From: Desulfurivibrio sp044068625
GTDB taxonomy: Bacteria; Desulfobacterota; Desulfobulbia; Desulfobulbales; Desulfurivibrionaceae
Reading direction: 5' to 3'
DNA: 64,000 nucleotides
NCBI RefSeq assembly: GCF_044068625.1
Contig: NZ_JBIPKH010000001.1
Location: 1-64,000, forward strand
Below the pieces are notes generated by a model. The model was not told where the DNA came from. It worked only from the letters and a program-made list of their open reading frames with translations, and searched no databases. Shown here in pieces: positions 32,090 through 41,299 of the stretch. Position numbers and translations under genes: made by a program. Numbering within the stretch: position 1 is the first letter of the stretch; each line of letters begins with the position of its first letter.

Positions 32090-33412
32090 TCAGCTGAAGG
32101 GGTTGAACCGGGCCGCGATATCACCGAACTCGGCCAGCAGCTTGGCCTCGTCGATGGTCAGCAGTTGCCGGTCACGCATCACCAGCCGACCGTCGATTAT
32201 CGAGTGCTTCACATCCGCCCCCCGGGCCGCGTAGACCAGCTGAGAGACCGGGTGATAGAGCGGGGTCAGATGGGGCTGATGCAGGTCAAGCACGATGCAA
32301 TCCGCCTTTTTACCCACCTCCAGAGTGCCGATCCGCTCTTCGGCCCCCAGCAGTTTTGCCCCGCCGCGGGTGGCCAGCCCCAAAACCGCCGGCGCGCTCA
32401 CCGCCGTGGGGTCCAGCTTGTTGACTTTATGAATCTTGGCGGCCATATCCATCTCTCCGAACAGATCGACGTCGTTGTTGCTGGCCGCCCCGTCGGTACC
32501 CAGACCCACCGTGACTCCCGCCGCCAGCAGTTCCCCCAGCGGGGCCACCCCGGATGCCAGCTTCATGTTGCTCTCCGGGCAATGGGCGATCTTCACTCCC
32601 CGCCGGGCCAGCAGTTCGATCTCCCCCTCGCCCAGCCAAACCCCATGGGCCGCCACCGTCCGCTCATCGAGTACCCCCAGGGCTTCCAGATGGGCCACCG
32701 GATGCCGGCCATACTCTTTGCGGCAGTTGGCCACCTCGTCACGGGTTTCGGCCAGGTGGATCTGATAGATCAGATCATGCTTGCGAGCCACCCCATGCAG
32801 CTTCCGCAGCAACTCGGGAGAGCAGGTATAGACCGCGTGGGGAATCACGGTGATTTCAATTCTTTGATGGCCCCGGTAGCGGGCCACCAGATCCTCCAGG
32901 TAGGCAAAGCCGTTGGCCAGTTGGCCATAGCAGGGAGAGGGAAAATCGAAAAAACCCTCGCCCAGCCAGGCCCGCATCCCGCTCTCCTCGGCGGCCTTGG
33001 CCACTTCGGCGGAAAACAGATACATATCGCAAAAACTGGTGGTGCCGGAGCGGATCATCTCCGCCATGGAGAGCAGGGTTGAGCGGTAGACAATCTCGGG
33101 GGTCAACCTGGCCTCGGCGGGAAAGATATGCTCGGTGAGCCAGGTCATCAGGGGCAGATCGTCGGCCAGCCCCCGGAAGCAGCTCATGGCCGCGTGGGTG
33201 TGGGTATTGATCAGGCCCGGCATGATCAGGCCATGGGGGGTGTCCAGGCGGGGAGCGGTGGGGAAGCGGGCGGTCAGTTGGGCGGCCGGGCCCACCGCCG
33301 CGATCCGGTCCCCTTGGATCGCCACCGCGCCATCTCGCCACTGGCGCTCCTGATCATCCATGGTCAGCACCAGGGCCCCGGTCAGCAACAGGTCGATATC
33401 TTTTTCATTCAT
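32090..33412 (-). CDS. mtaD: Amidohydrolase: S-adenosylhomocysteine / 5'-deoxyadenosine / MTA deaminase
   Basis: A 440-residue TrzA/AtzA-type amidohydrolase. Metal ligands are HTHAAM (H71, H73), HLAETRDE near residue 215 and the GTDGAASNND aspartate near 305. The family deaminates the adenine ring of SAH, methylthioadenosine or 5'-deoxyadenosine to the inosine analogue. The true start at 33412 overlaps the end of the purine nucleoside phosphorylase gene by eight bases, so the 33559 frame start is rejected. The pairing with a phosphorylase suggests salvage of SAM by-products. Substrate preference cannot be told from sequence. Confidence 0.88.
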   Translation of the reverse strand: MNEKDIDLLLTGALVLTMDDQERQWRDGAVAIQGDRIAAVGPAAQLTARFPTAPRLDTPHGLIMPGLINTHTHAAMSCFRGLADDLPLMTWLTEHIFPAEARLTPEIVYRSTLLSMAEMIRSGTTSFCDMYLFSAEVAKAAEESGMRAWLGEGFFDFPSPCYGQLANGFAYLEDLVARYRGHQRIEITVIPHAVYTCSPELLRKLHGVARKHDLIYQIHLAETRDEVANCRKEYGRHPVAHLEALGVLDERTVAAHGVWLGEGEIELLARRGVKIAHCPESNMKLASGVAPLGELLAAGVTVGLGTDGAASNNDVDLFGEMDMAAKIHKVNKLDPTAVSAPAVLGLATRGGAKLLGAEERIGTLEVGKKADCIVLDLHQPHLTPLYHPVSQLVYAARGADVKHSIIDGRLVMRDRQLLTIDEAKLLAEFGDIAARFNPFS

Positions 33413-34238
33413 CGCGCAGAAACTCCAGCAGCAGTCGCTCCAGCCGGGCGGCGCAGGCCTCGCTTTCGCGAATGATCTCATCAAGGAGAATGGGCTTAAA
33501 ATTATCGGGGTCGTTGACGTTGGAAACCACCGCGACTCCCAGCACCCGCATCCCGGCATGGCGGGCCACGATCACCTCGGGCACGGTGGACATCCCCACC
33601 GCGTCGGCCCCGCAATGGCGCAGGTAACGGGTTTCCGCCGGCGTTTCCAGGCTGGGACCGGGGATGGCCACATAGACTCCCTCGGCCAGGCGATCCAGCT
33701 CCAGCCGCCGGGCGCAGGCCCGGGCCCGGGCCAGCAGCCCCCGATCATAAGCGGTGGAGAGGTCGGGGAACCGGGGCCCCCAGGCGTCAATGTTGGGCCC
33801 CCGCAGGGGGTTGTCGGGGATAAAGTTGAGATGATCGTTGATCAGCATCAGGGTCCCGGGTTCAAAGGCGGGATTCAATCCGCCGGCGGCGTTGGAAACC
33901 ACCAGCTCCCGGGCCCCCAGCAGGGAGAGAACCCGAATCGGCATGGTCAGGGTTTGGGCCGAATAGCCCTCGTAATAGTGGAAACGGCCCTGCATGATCG
34001 CCACCTGCCGCCCCCGCAGCCGACCAAAGAGCAGATTGCCGTGATGACCGGTCACCGTGGTCCGGGGAAAATGGGGAATGGCATCGTAGGGCACCAGCAG
34101 GGGGTCCTCGATCATCCCGGCCAGATGCCCCAGGCCGGTGCCCAAAACCAGGAGCACCTCCGGCTCGGCATGGAGCCGCTCCAGCAGATAGACCCGGGCC
34201 TCCTCCACCCGTTGGGGAAAGGTCGGTTCAGATGGCAT
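33405..34238 (-). CDS. Purine nucleoside phosphorylase (family 1, trimeric type)
   Basis: A 277-residue phosphorylase. Phosphate and base motifs are VLGTGLGHL (31-39), GHHGN, MQGRFHYYEGY, VVSNAAGGLN, GPSLETPAETRYLR, DAVGMSTVPEVIVARH and VVSNVND. The terminal asparagine of that last motif is the purine-binding type that prefers inosine and guanosine. It splits the nucleoside to free base and ribose 1-phosphate analogue. It overlaps thrC by 11 bases and the deaminase by eight. Together with the deaminase it could degrade 5'-deoxyinosine formed from radical SAM by-products. Confidence 0.93.
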   Translation of the reverse strand: MPSEPTFPQRVEEARVYLLERLHAEPEVLLVLGTGLGHLAGMIEDPLLVPYDAIPHFPRTTVTGHHGNLLFGRLRGRQVAIMQGRFHYYEGYSAQTLTMPIRVLSLLGARELVVSNAAGGLNPAFEPGTLMLINDHLNFIPDNPLRGPNIDAWGPRFPDLSTAYDRGLLARARACARRLELDRLAEGVYVAIPGPSLETPAETRYLRHCGADAVGMSTVPEVIVARHAGMRVLGVAVVSNVNDPDNFKPILLDEIIRESEACAARLERLLLEFLRDE

Positions 34239-35616
34239 GGCGTTCGATGAAATCTCGGATTACCCCGGGATCGGCGGCCAGCACCCGGCAACGGCTCTCC
34301 TTGTCGGCCAGTTGGGCCAGGGCCGGCGGCAACACCGGCGGCTGGCCGGTGGCGGCCTCCACCGCGGCGGCAAATTTGGCGGGGTGGGCGGTGGCCAGGC
34401 AAACCAGGGGCACCCCTTCCCGGCGACAGGCCAGGCCGGCGTATACCCCCACGGCGGTGTGGGGATCGAGGAGATAGCCATGCCGAGCCTTAAAGTCACG
34501 AATGGTGGCCAGGGTGGCGGCCTCATCGGCGCTGTGCGAAGCGAAATCGGCCTGGATCCGGGTGAGCCGCTCCCCGGCGAAGGAGAGTTTGCCGGTGGCG
34601 GCGAACCCCTCCATCTCCCGGCGGGTCGCTGCCGGGTCTTCCCCGTTGAGATAGTAAAGATAACGCTCGAAATTGCTGGCCAACTGGATATCCATGCTGG
34701 GGCTGCTGGTGGGGCGCACCTGGCTCACCGAATAATCGCCGGCCAGCACGAAACGGGTGAGCAGATTGTTCTCGTTGGTGGCCAGAATTAGCTGCCCGAT
34801 CCGCTCCCCCAGCAGCCGGCGCGCCACAAAGCCGGCGAAGATATCACCAAAGTTGCCGGTGGGGACCGCAAAATCCACCGGGGTACCCCGCTCGTCGCCC
34901 AACCGCAGGGCCGCGTAAACATAGTAAACCACCTGGGCGACGATCCGGGCCCAGTTGATCGAGTTGATCGCCCCCAGCTGATGTTTCTCCTTGAATGGGA
35001 TATCGTTGAACAGTCGCTTGACGATGGCCTGGCCGTCGTCGAAGGTGCCCTTGATCGCGATATTGAAAACATTGGCATCCAGCACCGTGGTCATCTGCCG
35101 CTCCTGGATCGGGCTGACCCGCTGGTGGGGATGGAGGATGAAGATATTGATCCGCTCCTTGCCCCGCACCCCGTAGATGGCGGCACTGCCGGTATCTCCC
35201 GAGGTGGCCCCCACAATGTTCATCCGCCCGCCGGAAGCCGCCAGCAGGTACTCAAAAAGATTGCCCAGCAGTTGCAGGGCCACATCCTTGAAGGCCAGGG
35301 TCGGCCCGTGGAACAGTTCCAGGATATGGCACTCTCCCTGCCGCGCCAAAGGGGTAACCTCGGGATGGTCGAATCCGGCGCAGGAGCGCTTGACCAGCCG
35401 CTCCAGGTCGGCGGCGGGGATATCATCAATGAAGAGGCCAAGGACCGCGCAGGCCAGATCGGGATAGGCCAGACCGCGCCACTGCTCGATGGTGGCGGCA
35501 TCGACGGTGGGCAGCCGCTCCGGCAGCAACAGGCCACCATCGGTGGCCAGACCCATCATCACCGCCTCGGTGAAGGGAATGGGGGCGATCCCGCCCCGGG
35601 TGGAGAGATAGCGCAT
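34228..35616 (-). CDS. thrC: Threonine synthase
   Basis: A 462-residue PLP enzyme of the long ThrC subgroup; it converts O-phosphohomoserine to threonine. The PLP lysine lies in PTLAFKDVALQ near residue 110, the phosphate loop in TSGDTGSAA, and the family signature in FAVPTGNFGDIFAG. The N-terminus starts MRYLSTRGG as usual. The length is normal. It is 33 bases after gpmI and overlaps the phosphorylase gene, so it is part of the rsfS-gpmI-thrC-PNP-mtaD operon. No other threonine genes are here. Confidence 0.96.
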   Translation of the reverse strand: MRYLSTRGGIAPIPFTEAVMMGLATDGGLLLPERLPTVDAATIEQWRGLAYPDLACAVLGLFIDDIPAADLERLVKRSCAGFDHPEVTPLARQGECHILELFHGPTLAFKDVALQLLGNLFEYLLAASGGRMNIVGATSGDTGSAAIYGVRGKERINIFILHPHQRVSPIQERQMTTVLDANVFNIAIKGTFDDGQAIVKRLFNDIPFKEKHQLGAINSINWARIVAQVVYYVYAALRLGDERGTPVDFAVPTGNFGDIFAGFVARRLLGERIGQLILATNENNLLTRFVLAGDYSVSQVRPTSSPSMDIQLASNFERYLYYLNGEDPAATRREMEGFAATGKLSFAGERLTRIQADFASHSADEAATLATIRDFKARHGYLLDPHTAVGVYAGLACRREGVPLVCLATAHPAKFAAAVEAATGQPPVLPPALAQLADKESRCRVLAADPGVIRDFIERHAI

Positions 35617-35649
35617 AGTCGTTATCCTTGAGCTGTTTAAGTAAATGGT

Positions 35650-37239
35650 TCAGTCGAGCAGCAAGCAGGCGCCATCCATCTCCGCCGGCACCGGCAACCC
35701 CATCAATTTAAGAATGGTCGGGGCCAGCCCGGTCAGGGTCCCATCGGCCCGCAAACGATAAGCGCCGGGGGCGGCCTCTTGGTCGATCAACAGCAGGGGC
35801 ACCGGGTTGCAGGTATGGGCGGTCATGGGGCCGCCGGACTCCCGGCTGATCATCTCCTCGGCGTTACCATGGTCGGCGGTGATCAGCACCACCCCGCCGG
35901 CGGCGGTGAACGCCTCCACCACCCGGCCGATGCAATGGTCCACCGCCTCGCAAGCCTTGATCGCCGCCGGCAGAATCCCGCTATGCCCCACCATATCGCC
36001 GTTGGCGAAATTGAGCACCACCAGCGCGTATGGCATCTCCGGGTCGGAGCCCTCCCCGCCCTCGCCGGCCAGCCTCCTCAACAGCTCCTCGGTAACCTCG
36101 GGGGCGCTCATCTCCGGCTTAAGATCGTAGGTGGCAACCTGGCGGGCCGAGGGGATCAAGGCCCGCTCCTCACCGGGAAAAGGCTCCTCGCGCCCGCCGT
36201 TGAAGAAGTAGGTCACATGGGCATACTTCTCGGTTTCGGCAATCCGCAACTGCTTCAGGCCATGGCGGCTGACCTCCTCCCCCAGAATCCGTTCCAGGGT
36301 CTGGGGCGGAAAGGCCACCGGCAGAGCGAAATCATTTTCATAGTTGGTCATGGTAACCACCCCCCCCAAGCGGGGGCGACGGGGGCGATCAAAACCACTG
36401 AAATCATCTTTAATCAGGGCGCTGACCAGTTGGCGAGCCCGATCGGCGCGGAAGTTGAAAAAGATCACCCCATCACCGTCCCCCAAAGATGCCGGCGGGG
36501 TGCCATCGGGGGGGCTAATCACGGTGGGCTTGATAAATTCATCACTTTCACCCCGGCCGTAGGCATCCCGAACCGCCGCCAGGGGGTCGCGGGCGGTCCG
36601 CTCCGCCCTCCCGTCCACCACCGCCTCCCAGGCCAGAGCCACCCGGTCCCAGCGTTTGTCCCGGTCCATGGCATAGAACCGGCCGCAAACCGTGGCGACC
36701 CGACCGATCTTAAGGCGATCCAGGGCCGCGACCAGGGCTTCCATATAGCCCAGGCCGCTCTGGGGCGGGGTATCACGGCCATCCATGAAGGGGTGAACAA
36801 AAACCCGCTCGACCCCCCGGCGGGCCGCCATTTCCAGCAGGGCCACCAGATGATCGATATGGCTGTGGACACCGCCGTCGGAGAGCAGGCCCAGCAGGTG
36901 GAGGGCCGATCCCCGTTCCCCCATCTGGGTCATCAGCGCCGTCAGGGCGGGATTAGTGAAAAAACTCCCCTCCCTCACCGCCAGGCTGATCCGGGTGAAA
37001 TCCTGATAGACGGTGCGCCCGGCCCCGATATTGAGATGACCGACCTCGGAGTTGCCCATCTGCCCCTCGGGCAGACCCACCGCCCCGTTGTGGGCGACCA
37101 GGGTGGTGAAGGGGTATTGCCGGCGCCAGCGATCCATGTTGGGGGTGGCGGCCAGATAAACCGCGTTGCTGGGGCCCGGCGGCGCCTCGCCCCAGCCATC
37201 GAGGATGGCCAGCAGCACCGGCCGTACTTTATTTTGCAT
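35650..37239 (-). CDS. gpmI: Cofactor-independent phosphoglycerate mutase
   Basis: A 529-residue alkaline-phosphatase-fold enzyme that interconverts 3- and 2-phosphoglycerate. The metal site ILDGWG is at residues 12-17 (D14), the phosphoserine is S64 in MGNSEVGH, the transferase loop has HSHIDH and HPFMDGRDTPP, and the C-terminal metal site is in ITADHGNAEEM. The ATG at 37239 follows GGAGGTCAGG and overlaps rsfS by 11 bases; the longer frame from 37314 is discarded. It uses manganese or another divalent metal. Confidence 0.96.
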   Translation of the reverse strand: MQNKVRPVLLAILDGWGEAPPGPSNAVYLAATPNMDRWRRQYPFTTLVAHNGAVGLPEGQMGNSEVGHLNIGAGRTVYQDFTRISLAVREGSFFTNPALTALMTQMGERGSALHLLGLLSDGGVHSHIDHLVALLEMAARRGVERVFVHPFMDGRDTPPQSGLGYMEALVAALDRLKIGRVATVCGRFYAMDRDKRWDRVALAWEAVVDGRAERTARDPLAAVRDAYGRGESDEFIKPTVISPPDGTPPASLGDGDGVIFFNFRADRARQLVSALIKDDFSGFDRPRRPRLGGVVTMTNYENDFALPVAFPPQTLERILGEEVSRHGLKQLRIAETEKYAHVTYFFNGGREEPFPGEERALIPSARQVATYDLKPEMSAPEVTEELLRRLAGEGGEGSDPEMPYALVVLNFANGDMVGHSGILPAAIKACEAVDHCIGRVVEAFTAAGGVVLITADHGNAEEMISRESGGPMTAHTCNPVPLLLIDQEAAPGAYRLRADGTLTGLAPTILKLMGLPVPAEMDGACLLLD

Positions 37240-37624
37240 CCTGACCTCCAGCGGGAGTGACCTTGGCCGCGTCGTGCCAGAGCCCGTCAAGATCGTAAAA
37301 TCCCCGCAGATCACGATAAAAAATATGAACCACCAGGTCGCTGAAATCGAGCAGCACCCAGTGGCCTTCGGCCAAACCTTCGGTATCGCCGGTTTTCAAG
37401 CGTTTGGGGGAGAGGGCCTCATCCACCGCCTTGGCCAGACTCTGGACATGACGGGTGGAGCGACCACTCATGATCAGCAGGTAATCGGTGTAGGAGGAAA
37501 GCCCCCGAACATCGAGAATCACCAGCTCCTCCGCCTTTTTATCCAGGGCCGCTTCGGCGGCGATCCGAGCCAGCTCCACCCCGGAAAGATCTTTTAACGC
37601 TCCGGCAACTGCTTTTATGTGCAT
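37229..37624 (-). CDS. rsfS: Ribosomal silencing factor RsfS
   Basis: A 131-residue RsfS/Iojap protein, which binds uL14 and blocks subunit joining in starvation. Typical strings are AALDKKAEELVILDVRGLSSYTDY (24-47), IMSGRSTRHVQSLA and GHWVLLDFSDLVVHIF. The ATG at 37624 gives the family length; the 60-residue upstream extension in the same frame does not look coding. It heads the five-gene operon. In many bacteria rsfS lies next to nadD; here it precedes gpmI. Confidence 0.93.
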   Translation of the reverse strand: MHIKAVAGALKDLSGVELARIAAEAALDKKAEELVILDVRGLSSYTDYLLIMSGRSTRHVQSLAKAVDEALSPKRLKTGDTEGLAEGHWVLLDFSDLVVHIFYRDLRGFYDLDGLWHDAAKVTPAGGQDAK

Positions 37625-37875
37625 TTTTCTGATCCTGATTAGGTGAAAATCACAAGGTTTGGCTAAATTGCGCTCAAAGACCCGTATCATATATTGCCGG
37701 CGCCCTGGGTGCAACCGGGAATCCCCTCGGCCGGGCCAGATTTTGCCATCCGGCCCCCAATTAAAGTGCGCTTTGACTTCCGGGGGCTGTGGGGTTATAA
37801 TCACCGGTCTTCTTCAATACCCTTCCGTGGCCCCATGGCGAAGAGGGGAAAAAATCCCGTTAAACAGGAGTATCC

Positions 37876-40485
37876 ATGCAAAGCTCGTTGAAATGGAAGA
37901 TCGGCCTGCTCTTTGTGATGATCTTTTTCTCCATCGCCACCGTGTTACCTTCGCTGTCGGTGGCGGTGCCCGACTGGTGGAAAAAATATCTGGCCCCGGA
38001 AGGGCTGCGGCTGGGGCTGGATCTCCAGGGCGGCATGCACTTGGTGCTGCAGGTGGATATCGACCGGGCCATCGCCAACTCCCTGGACCTGGCCGCCGAA
38101 GAGCTGCGGGAGGTGATGCGGGAACAGCAGGTCACCCTGGTGCGGGCCCGCACCACCGATCCCCAAACCGCCGTTTTCACCCTGCCCAACATCGGGGCCC
38201 TCAATGCGGTGCAGCGCACGGTCAGCGAGGATTTCCCCAATCTTACCATCCGGGTCGAGAGCGAGGAGGGCACCTTTCCCCGGGTCTTCCTCAAGCTGGA
38301 TGAGGAGCAGGTTGATTTCATCGAAAAAAATGCGGTCCGCCAGTCCCTGGAGATTATCCGTAACCGGATCGACCAGTTCGGGGTGGCGGAACCGGTGATT
38401 GTCCGGCAGGGGATCAACGAGATCGTGGTCCAGCTGCCCGGGGTGCGTGATCCGGAACGGGCCATCGATCTGATCGGCCAGACCGCCCAGCTGGAGTTCA
38501 AGCTGGTGGACGATTCCCAGGCGGTCAACCTCCAGCAGTTGATCACCCAGGCGGTGGAGGCCAGCCAGTGGCAATGGGGCGAGGATCGCCGCAAGCTGAA
38601 CCTGGCCCTGCGGGGGATGCTCCCCGACGACCGCGAAATCTATTTCCATCGCAGCGTTGACCGCCAGACCGGCCAGGAACGAATTGAGCCGATTCTGCTC
38701 TACTCCACCTCCCTGATGACCGGCGAGATGGTCCGCGACGCCCGGGTCCGGGTGGGCGGTACCTTTAACGAACCCTACGTCAGCCTGGATCTGACCAACC
38801 GGGGCGGCCGGGTTTTCGGCCAGATCACCGAACGCAACGTGGGCCGCCAACTGGCCATCGTCCTCGATGAGGTGGTCCGTTCAGCGCCGGTGATCCGGGA
38901 GCGGATCTTAGGCGGCAGCGCCCAGATCTCCGGCGGCTTCCGCCATGAAGAGGCCGCCGACTTGGCCATCGTGCTGCGGGTGGGGGCCTTGCCCGCCCCG
39001 GTGGAGATCATCCAGAACCTGACGGTGGGGGCCTCCCTGGGGCGGGATTCGATCCAGCGGGGGCTGATCTCCGGCCTCTTCGGGGCCCTGCTGGTTTCGA
39101 TGTTCATGGTGATCTACTACCGCCTCTCGGGGGTGATCGCCAACGCCGCCATGGCCCTGAACATCCTCTTCATCTTCACCGGCCTGGCCATGATGCAGGC
39201 CACCCTGACCCTGCCCGGGATTGCCGGCATCATCCTGGCCATCGGAATGGCGGTGGATGCCAATGTGCTGATCTTCGAGCGGATGCGGGAAGAGTTCGCC
39301 CTGGGCAAAACCACCAAATCCGGTATCGAAGGGGGTTATGGCAACGCCCTCTCCACCATCGTCGACTCCCAGGTCACCACCCTGATCACCGCCCTGGCCC
39401 TCTTCCTCTTCGGCACCGGCCCGATCAAGGGTTTTGCCGTCACCCTCTCCCTGGGGGTAACCTTCAACCTGTTCACCACCCTCTTCGGCACCAAACTGGT
39501 CTACGACTTTCTCCACTCCCGGCGCCGGCTGGGCGAGCTGCGCTTCCTCAGCCTGCTGAGCAACCCCGGCCTCGACTTCATGCGCCTGCGCCGGATCGCC
39601 TTCGGCTTCTCCGCCGTGCTGCTGCTGCTGGGCACCGTGGCCCTGGTGGAGATCGGCCGGGGCACCGCCAACCTGGGGGTCGATTTCGCCGGCGGCACCA
39701 TGGCCCAATACCGAGCCGAACGGCCCTTCACCCTGGCCGAGGTACGCGGCGCCCTCAACCAGGCCGGTCTGGAAAGCGCCCAACCCCAGCACGTGGAGGG
39801 GGAAAACCGGCTGATTGTGCGCATTAAGGAGGAGCGAGCGGTGGTGGGAGATATCACCGCCACCGTAACCGCCGCCTTGAACGAATCTCTGGCCGACAAA
39901 GGGTTTGCCCTGGAAACCCAATCGGAGATCGGCTCCGCCATCAGCGATACCCTGCGCAACAAGGCTCTGCAGGCGATCTTCATCGCCCTGCTGGGGGTAA
40001 TCATCTATCTGGCCCTGCGCTTCGACCTGCGCTTCGGGATGGCGGCGGCCGTTACCACTTTCCACGACGTGCTGGTGGTTCTGGGTCTCTGCTGGCTGCT
40101 TAACATCGAGATCACCCTGCTGATCGTGACCGCCCTGCTGACCCTGGCCGGCTACTCCCTCAACGACTCGGTGGTGGTCTTCGACCGCATCCGCGAAAAT
40201 CTCAAGAAAAGGCCCCTGGAGTCGATGAAGGATGTGATCAACCGCAGCATTAACGACATCATGGGCCGAACCATCATCACCTCCATGACCACCGCCCTGG
40301 TGCTGGCCGCCCTGCTGATCTTCGGCGGCTCGGTGATCAACGACTTCTCCCTGACCCTGCTGATGGGCATTATTATCGGCACCTTCTCCTCCATCTTCGT
40401 GGCCAGTCCACTGCTGATGCTGCTGCCCGGGGGAGATCAACGTCCCAATGAAACCGAACTCCAAGGGGATGGAGCCCAGGTCTGA
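37876..40485 (+). CDS. secDF: Fused protein-export subunits SecD-SecF
   Basis: An 869-residue fusion of SecD (about 1-545) and SecF (about 560-869). Motifs include GLDLQGGMHLVLQVD near 49-63, a large periplasmic domain to about 370, AIGMAVDANVLIFERMREE near 455-473, then the SecF part with NLGVDFAGGTM near 604-614 and AGYSLNDSVVVFDRIREN near 757-774. About twelve membrane helices are expected. It uses the proton motive force to aid late steps of Sec export. Separate secD and secF genes are more common, but fusions are known. No yajC lies upstream. An AGGAG site precedes the ATG. Confidence 0.96.
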   Translation: MQSSLKWKIGLLFVMIFFSIATVLPSLSVAVPDWWKKYLAPEGLRLGLDLQGGMHLVLQVDIDRAIANSLDLAAEELREVMREQQVTLVRARTTDPQTAVFTLPNIGALNAVQRTVSEDFPNLTIRVESEEGTFPRVFLKLDEEQVDFIEKNAVRQSLEIIRNRIDQFGVAEPVIVRQGINEIVVQLPGVRDPERAIDLIGQTAQLEFKLVDDSQAVNLQQLITQAVEASQWQWGEDRRKLNLALRGMLPDDREIYFHRSVDRQTGQERIEPILLYSTSLMTGEMVRDARVRVGGTFNEPYVSLDLTNRGGRVFGQITERNVGRQLAIVLDEVVRSAPVIRERILGGSAQISGGFRHEEAADLAIVLRVGALPAPVEIIQNLTVGASLGRDSIQRGLISGLFGALLVSMFMVIYYRLSGVIANAAMALNILFIFTGLAMMQATLTLPGIAGIILAIGMAVDANVLIFERMREEFALGKTTKSGIEGGYGNALSTIVDSQVTTLITALALFLFGTGPIKGFAVTLSLGVTFNLFTTLFGTKLVYDFLHSRRRLGELRFLSLLSNPGLDFMRLRRIAFGFSAVLLLLGTVALVEIGRGTANLGVDFAGGTMAQYRAERPFTLAEVRGALNQAGLESAQPQHVEGENRLIVRIKEERAVVGDITATVTAALNESLADKGFALETQSEIGSAISDTLRNKALQAIFIALLGVIIYLALRFDLRFGMAAAVTTFHDVLVVLGLCWLLNIEITLLIVTALLTLAGYSLNDSVVVFDRIRENLKKRPLESMKDVINRSINDIMGRTIITSMTTALVLAALLIFGGSVINDFSLTLLMGIIIGTFSSIFVASPLLMLLPGGDQRPNETELQGDGAQV

Positions 40486-40515
40486 AGACAACCCGAGGCT
40501 TAAAGGAGCAAACCC

Positions 40516-41265
40516 ATGAGCATCAAACCGCCGGAGGAGCAGCTCCAGCCCCTGCAGGGCAAGGAGCAGTTCGCCTTCGACTGTGGCCCGGATTTGAGTT
40601 GCTTTACCGAGTGCTGCCGGGCCCTGGATCTGGTCCTGACCCCCTACGATGTCCTGCGCCTGCGCCGGAACCTGGGGATATCTTCAGACGAGTTTCTCGA
40701 ACGCTACGCGGTGGTGGAGGCCAGCGAGGATGAGGCCTTTCCCCTGGTCTTCCTGGCCATGGTGGATGACGGGCGGGCCAGCTGCCCTTTTGTCGCCGCC
40801 TCCGGCTGCACGGTGTACCAGGACCGTCCCGCCGCCTGCCGAGCCTACCCGCTGGGCCGGGGTCTGCGCCTGACCGGCTGCGGCGGTCGCAAGATCCAGG
40901 AGCTGTTCGTGCTGGTGCGGGAACCCCACTGCCGCGGTTTTGAGCTGGACCGGAAGAAAGACGCGGCCAGCTGGATGGACGGCCAGGGGCTCACCGCCTA
41001 CAACCGGGTCAGCGACGCCTTGCTGCCGTTGCTGCGCCATCCCAGAATTCTACAGGGCTGGCGACCGACCCCGGCCCAGAAGGCCCAGTACCTGGAAGCC
41101 CTTTACCAGCTGGAACAGTTGCAAGCGCAACTACTGGCCGGGGAAGCGGCCCGATTGGTCGCCGCCGACCCCCAGGGGCGCTCGGCAACCGAACTGGCCA
41201 CTCTCGATGAGATGGAACTGCTGCTGGTCGCCATCGACTGGCTGCGAAATGAATTCAAGCTTTAG
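40516..41265 (+). CDS. YkgJ-family cysteine-cluster protein
   Basis: A 249-residue protein with the YkgJ zinc/iron cluster: FDCGPDLSCFTECC (20-33), SCPFV, GCTVYQDRPAACRAYPLGRG (near 95-114) and a later Cys in REPHCRGFEL. The family probably binds a metal through these cysteines; its function is unknown. The C-terminal half is helical without a known domain. It is 31 bases downstream of secDF with its own AAGGAG site, and 35 bases before purQ, so it belongs to the same plus-strand group. Confidence 0.88.
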   Translation: MSIKPPEEQLQPLQGKEQFAFDCGPDLSCFTECCRALDLVLTPYDVLRLRRNLGISSDEFLERYAVVEASEDEAFPLVFLAMVDDGRASCPFVAASGCTVYQDRPAACRAYPLGRGLRLTGCGGRKIQELFVLVREPHCRGFELDRKKDAASWMDGQGLTAYNRVSDALLPLLRHPRILQGWRPTPAQKAQYLEALYQLEQLQAQLLAGEAARLVAADPQGRSATELATLDEMELLLVAIDWLRNEFKL

Positions 41266-41299
41266 GGCCGGGCAAGGCCTTTTGTAAGGAGACGCCGAC

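Noticed and set aside
35779..37260. A 493-codon plus-strand frame opposite gpmI
   Set aside because: Antisense shadow with no recognisable domain; gpmI motifs are intact on the other strand.
38908..40491. A 527-codon minus-strand frame opposite secDF
   Set aside because: Low-complexity His/Gln/Gly-rich translation, no ribosome site or family signature, and exactly antisense to a conserved gene.
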